DNA from: Arcticibacter svalbardensis MN12-7 | GTDB taxonomy: Bacteria > Bacteroidota > Bacteroidia > Sphingobacteriales > Sphingobacteriaceae | DNA: 64,000 nt | Reading direction: 5' to 3' | NCBI RefSeq assembly: GCF_000403135.1 | Contig: NZ_AQPN01000012.1 | Span: 22,789-86,788 of the forward strand | Shown: positions 63,935 to 64,000 of the stretch, piece by piece | Position numbering within the stretch: the first letter of the stretch is position 1 | Layout of the letters: every line of letters starts with the position of its first letter | Made by a program: the position numbers and the translations under genes | The notes under the pieces: model-generated | What the model was told of the DNA's origin: nothing | What the model saw: only the letters and a program-made list of their open reading frames with translations | Databases searched by the model: none

Positions 63935-64000
63935 AATGAAAACACAAGATTGGGCACAAATAGAAAAAGCAAGAAAGGCGGCTATTGAGGTATTATTACA
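63935..64000 (+). CDS. Partial CDS running off the window (3' truncated)
   Basis: ATG at 63935, 9 nt after the glycosyltransferase stop, opens a frame 'MKTQDWAQIEKARKAAIEVLL' that reaches the window end. The length is far too short for family recognition. Operon spacing suggests it belongs with the PIG-L/GT4 pair. Confidence 0.6.

Noticed and set aside
1..64000. CRISPR array, tRNA, rRNA or insertion sequence
   Set aside because: No regularly spaced repeats, cloverleaf candidates or transposase-like proteins were recognised; a tRNAscan/ISfinder search would be decisive.

Overview
The window looks like a chromosomal segment of a Bacteroidota bacterium, most likely Sphingobacteriaceae (Pedobacter-like). 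Evidence: a SusC/SusD pair, Bacteroidota-type gene families (DUF4296 lipoprotein, Thump-like methyltransferase, DUF5686 outer-membrane protein, bacterial histone H1-like peptide), several exact TAnnTTTG promoter elements, low G+C and weak Shine-Dalgarno sequences. No rRNA, tRNA, CRISPR array, insertion sequence or prophage was recognised. The genus is inferred from protein character, not from a marker gene.

Layout. 1-9.5 kb is housekeeping: a DUF72 fragment, a 1-Cys peroxiredoxin, a minus-strand operon (PLP-homeostasis protein, GNAT, aspartate kinase, RNA-methyltransferase-like protein), a DUF4296 lipoprotein overlapping mutS2, a PNPOx-like flavoprotein, a SelW-type redox protein and a small hypothetical. 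9.7-12.1 kb holds a split DsbD system and a histone H1-like peptide. 12.2-16.2 kb is a probable nitric-oxide/Fe-S stress cluster: tandem-DUF2249 protein, heme-copper-oxidase-like membrane protein, MIP18-type Fe-S assembly factor, Ric/YtfE di-iron repair protein and an NsrR-like Rrf2 regulator. A 26-bp motif (22 identical positions, same spacing) lies upstream of both cluster promoters, and a separate palindrome overlaps the regulator's own promoter. 16.3-26.5 kb carries a YtxH protein, an orphan histidine kinase, an FMN reductase, a DUF5686 outer-membrane protein, an M3 peptidase, a YihY membrane protein with a terminator-like hairpin inside its first codons, and a Cys/Met-metabolism PLP enzyme.

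26.5-34.9 kb is a SusC-SusD-S9 peptidase-serine hydrolase operon, probably for peptide or related oligomer uptake. 35.4-36.5 kb keeps an arginine-cluster-type GNAT next to a gutted argE. 36.7-42.4 kb is the high-affinity K+ pump operon kdpFABC, with an extra 27-residue membrane peptide before kdpF and a porin after kdpC.

43.3-59.5 kb is the most unusual part. A plus-strand Ter operon (HAD, phosphoribosyltransferase-like, TerD, TerD, TelA, unknown 320-aa protein, TerC) converges through a bidirectional terminator on a tight five-gene minus-strand operon: HD-domain/Pycsar-effector-like membrane fusion, polyphosphate kinase 1, SdiA-regulated-like lipoprotein, calcineurin phosphoesterase fused to an Omp85-like barrel, and a large GAF protein. 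I infer a surface/envelope stress locus combining metal sensing, polyphosphate and perhaps nucleotide signalling.

59.6-64 kb has two gutted pseudogenes (a DUF3857 protein and a hybrid two-component sensor) around a PNPOx paralog, then a PIG-L deacetylase/GT4 glycosyltransferase pair and a gene running off the end. With argE, three pseudogenes in the window share one pattern: both ends retained, middle deleted.
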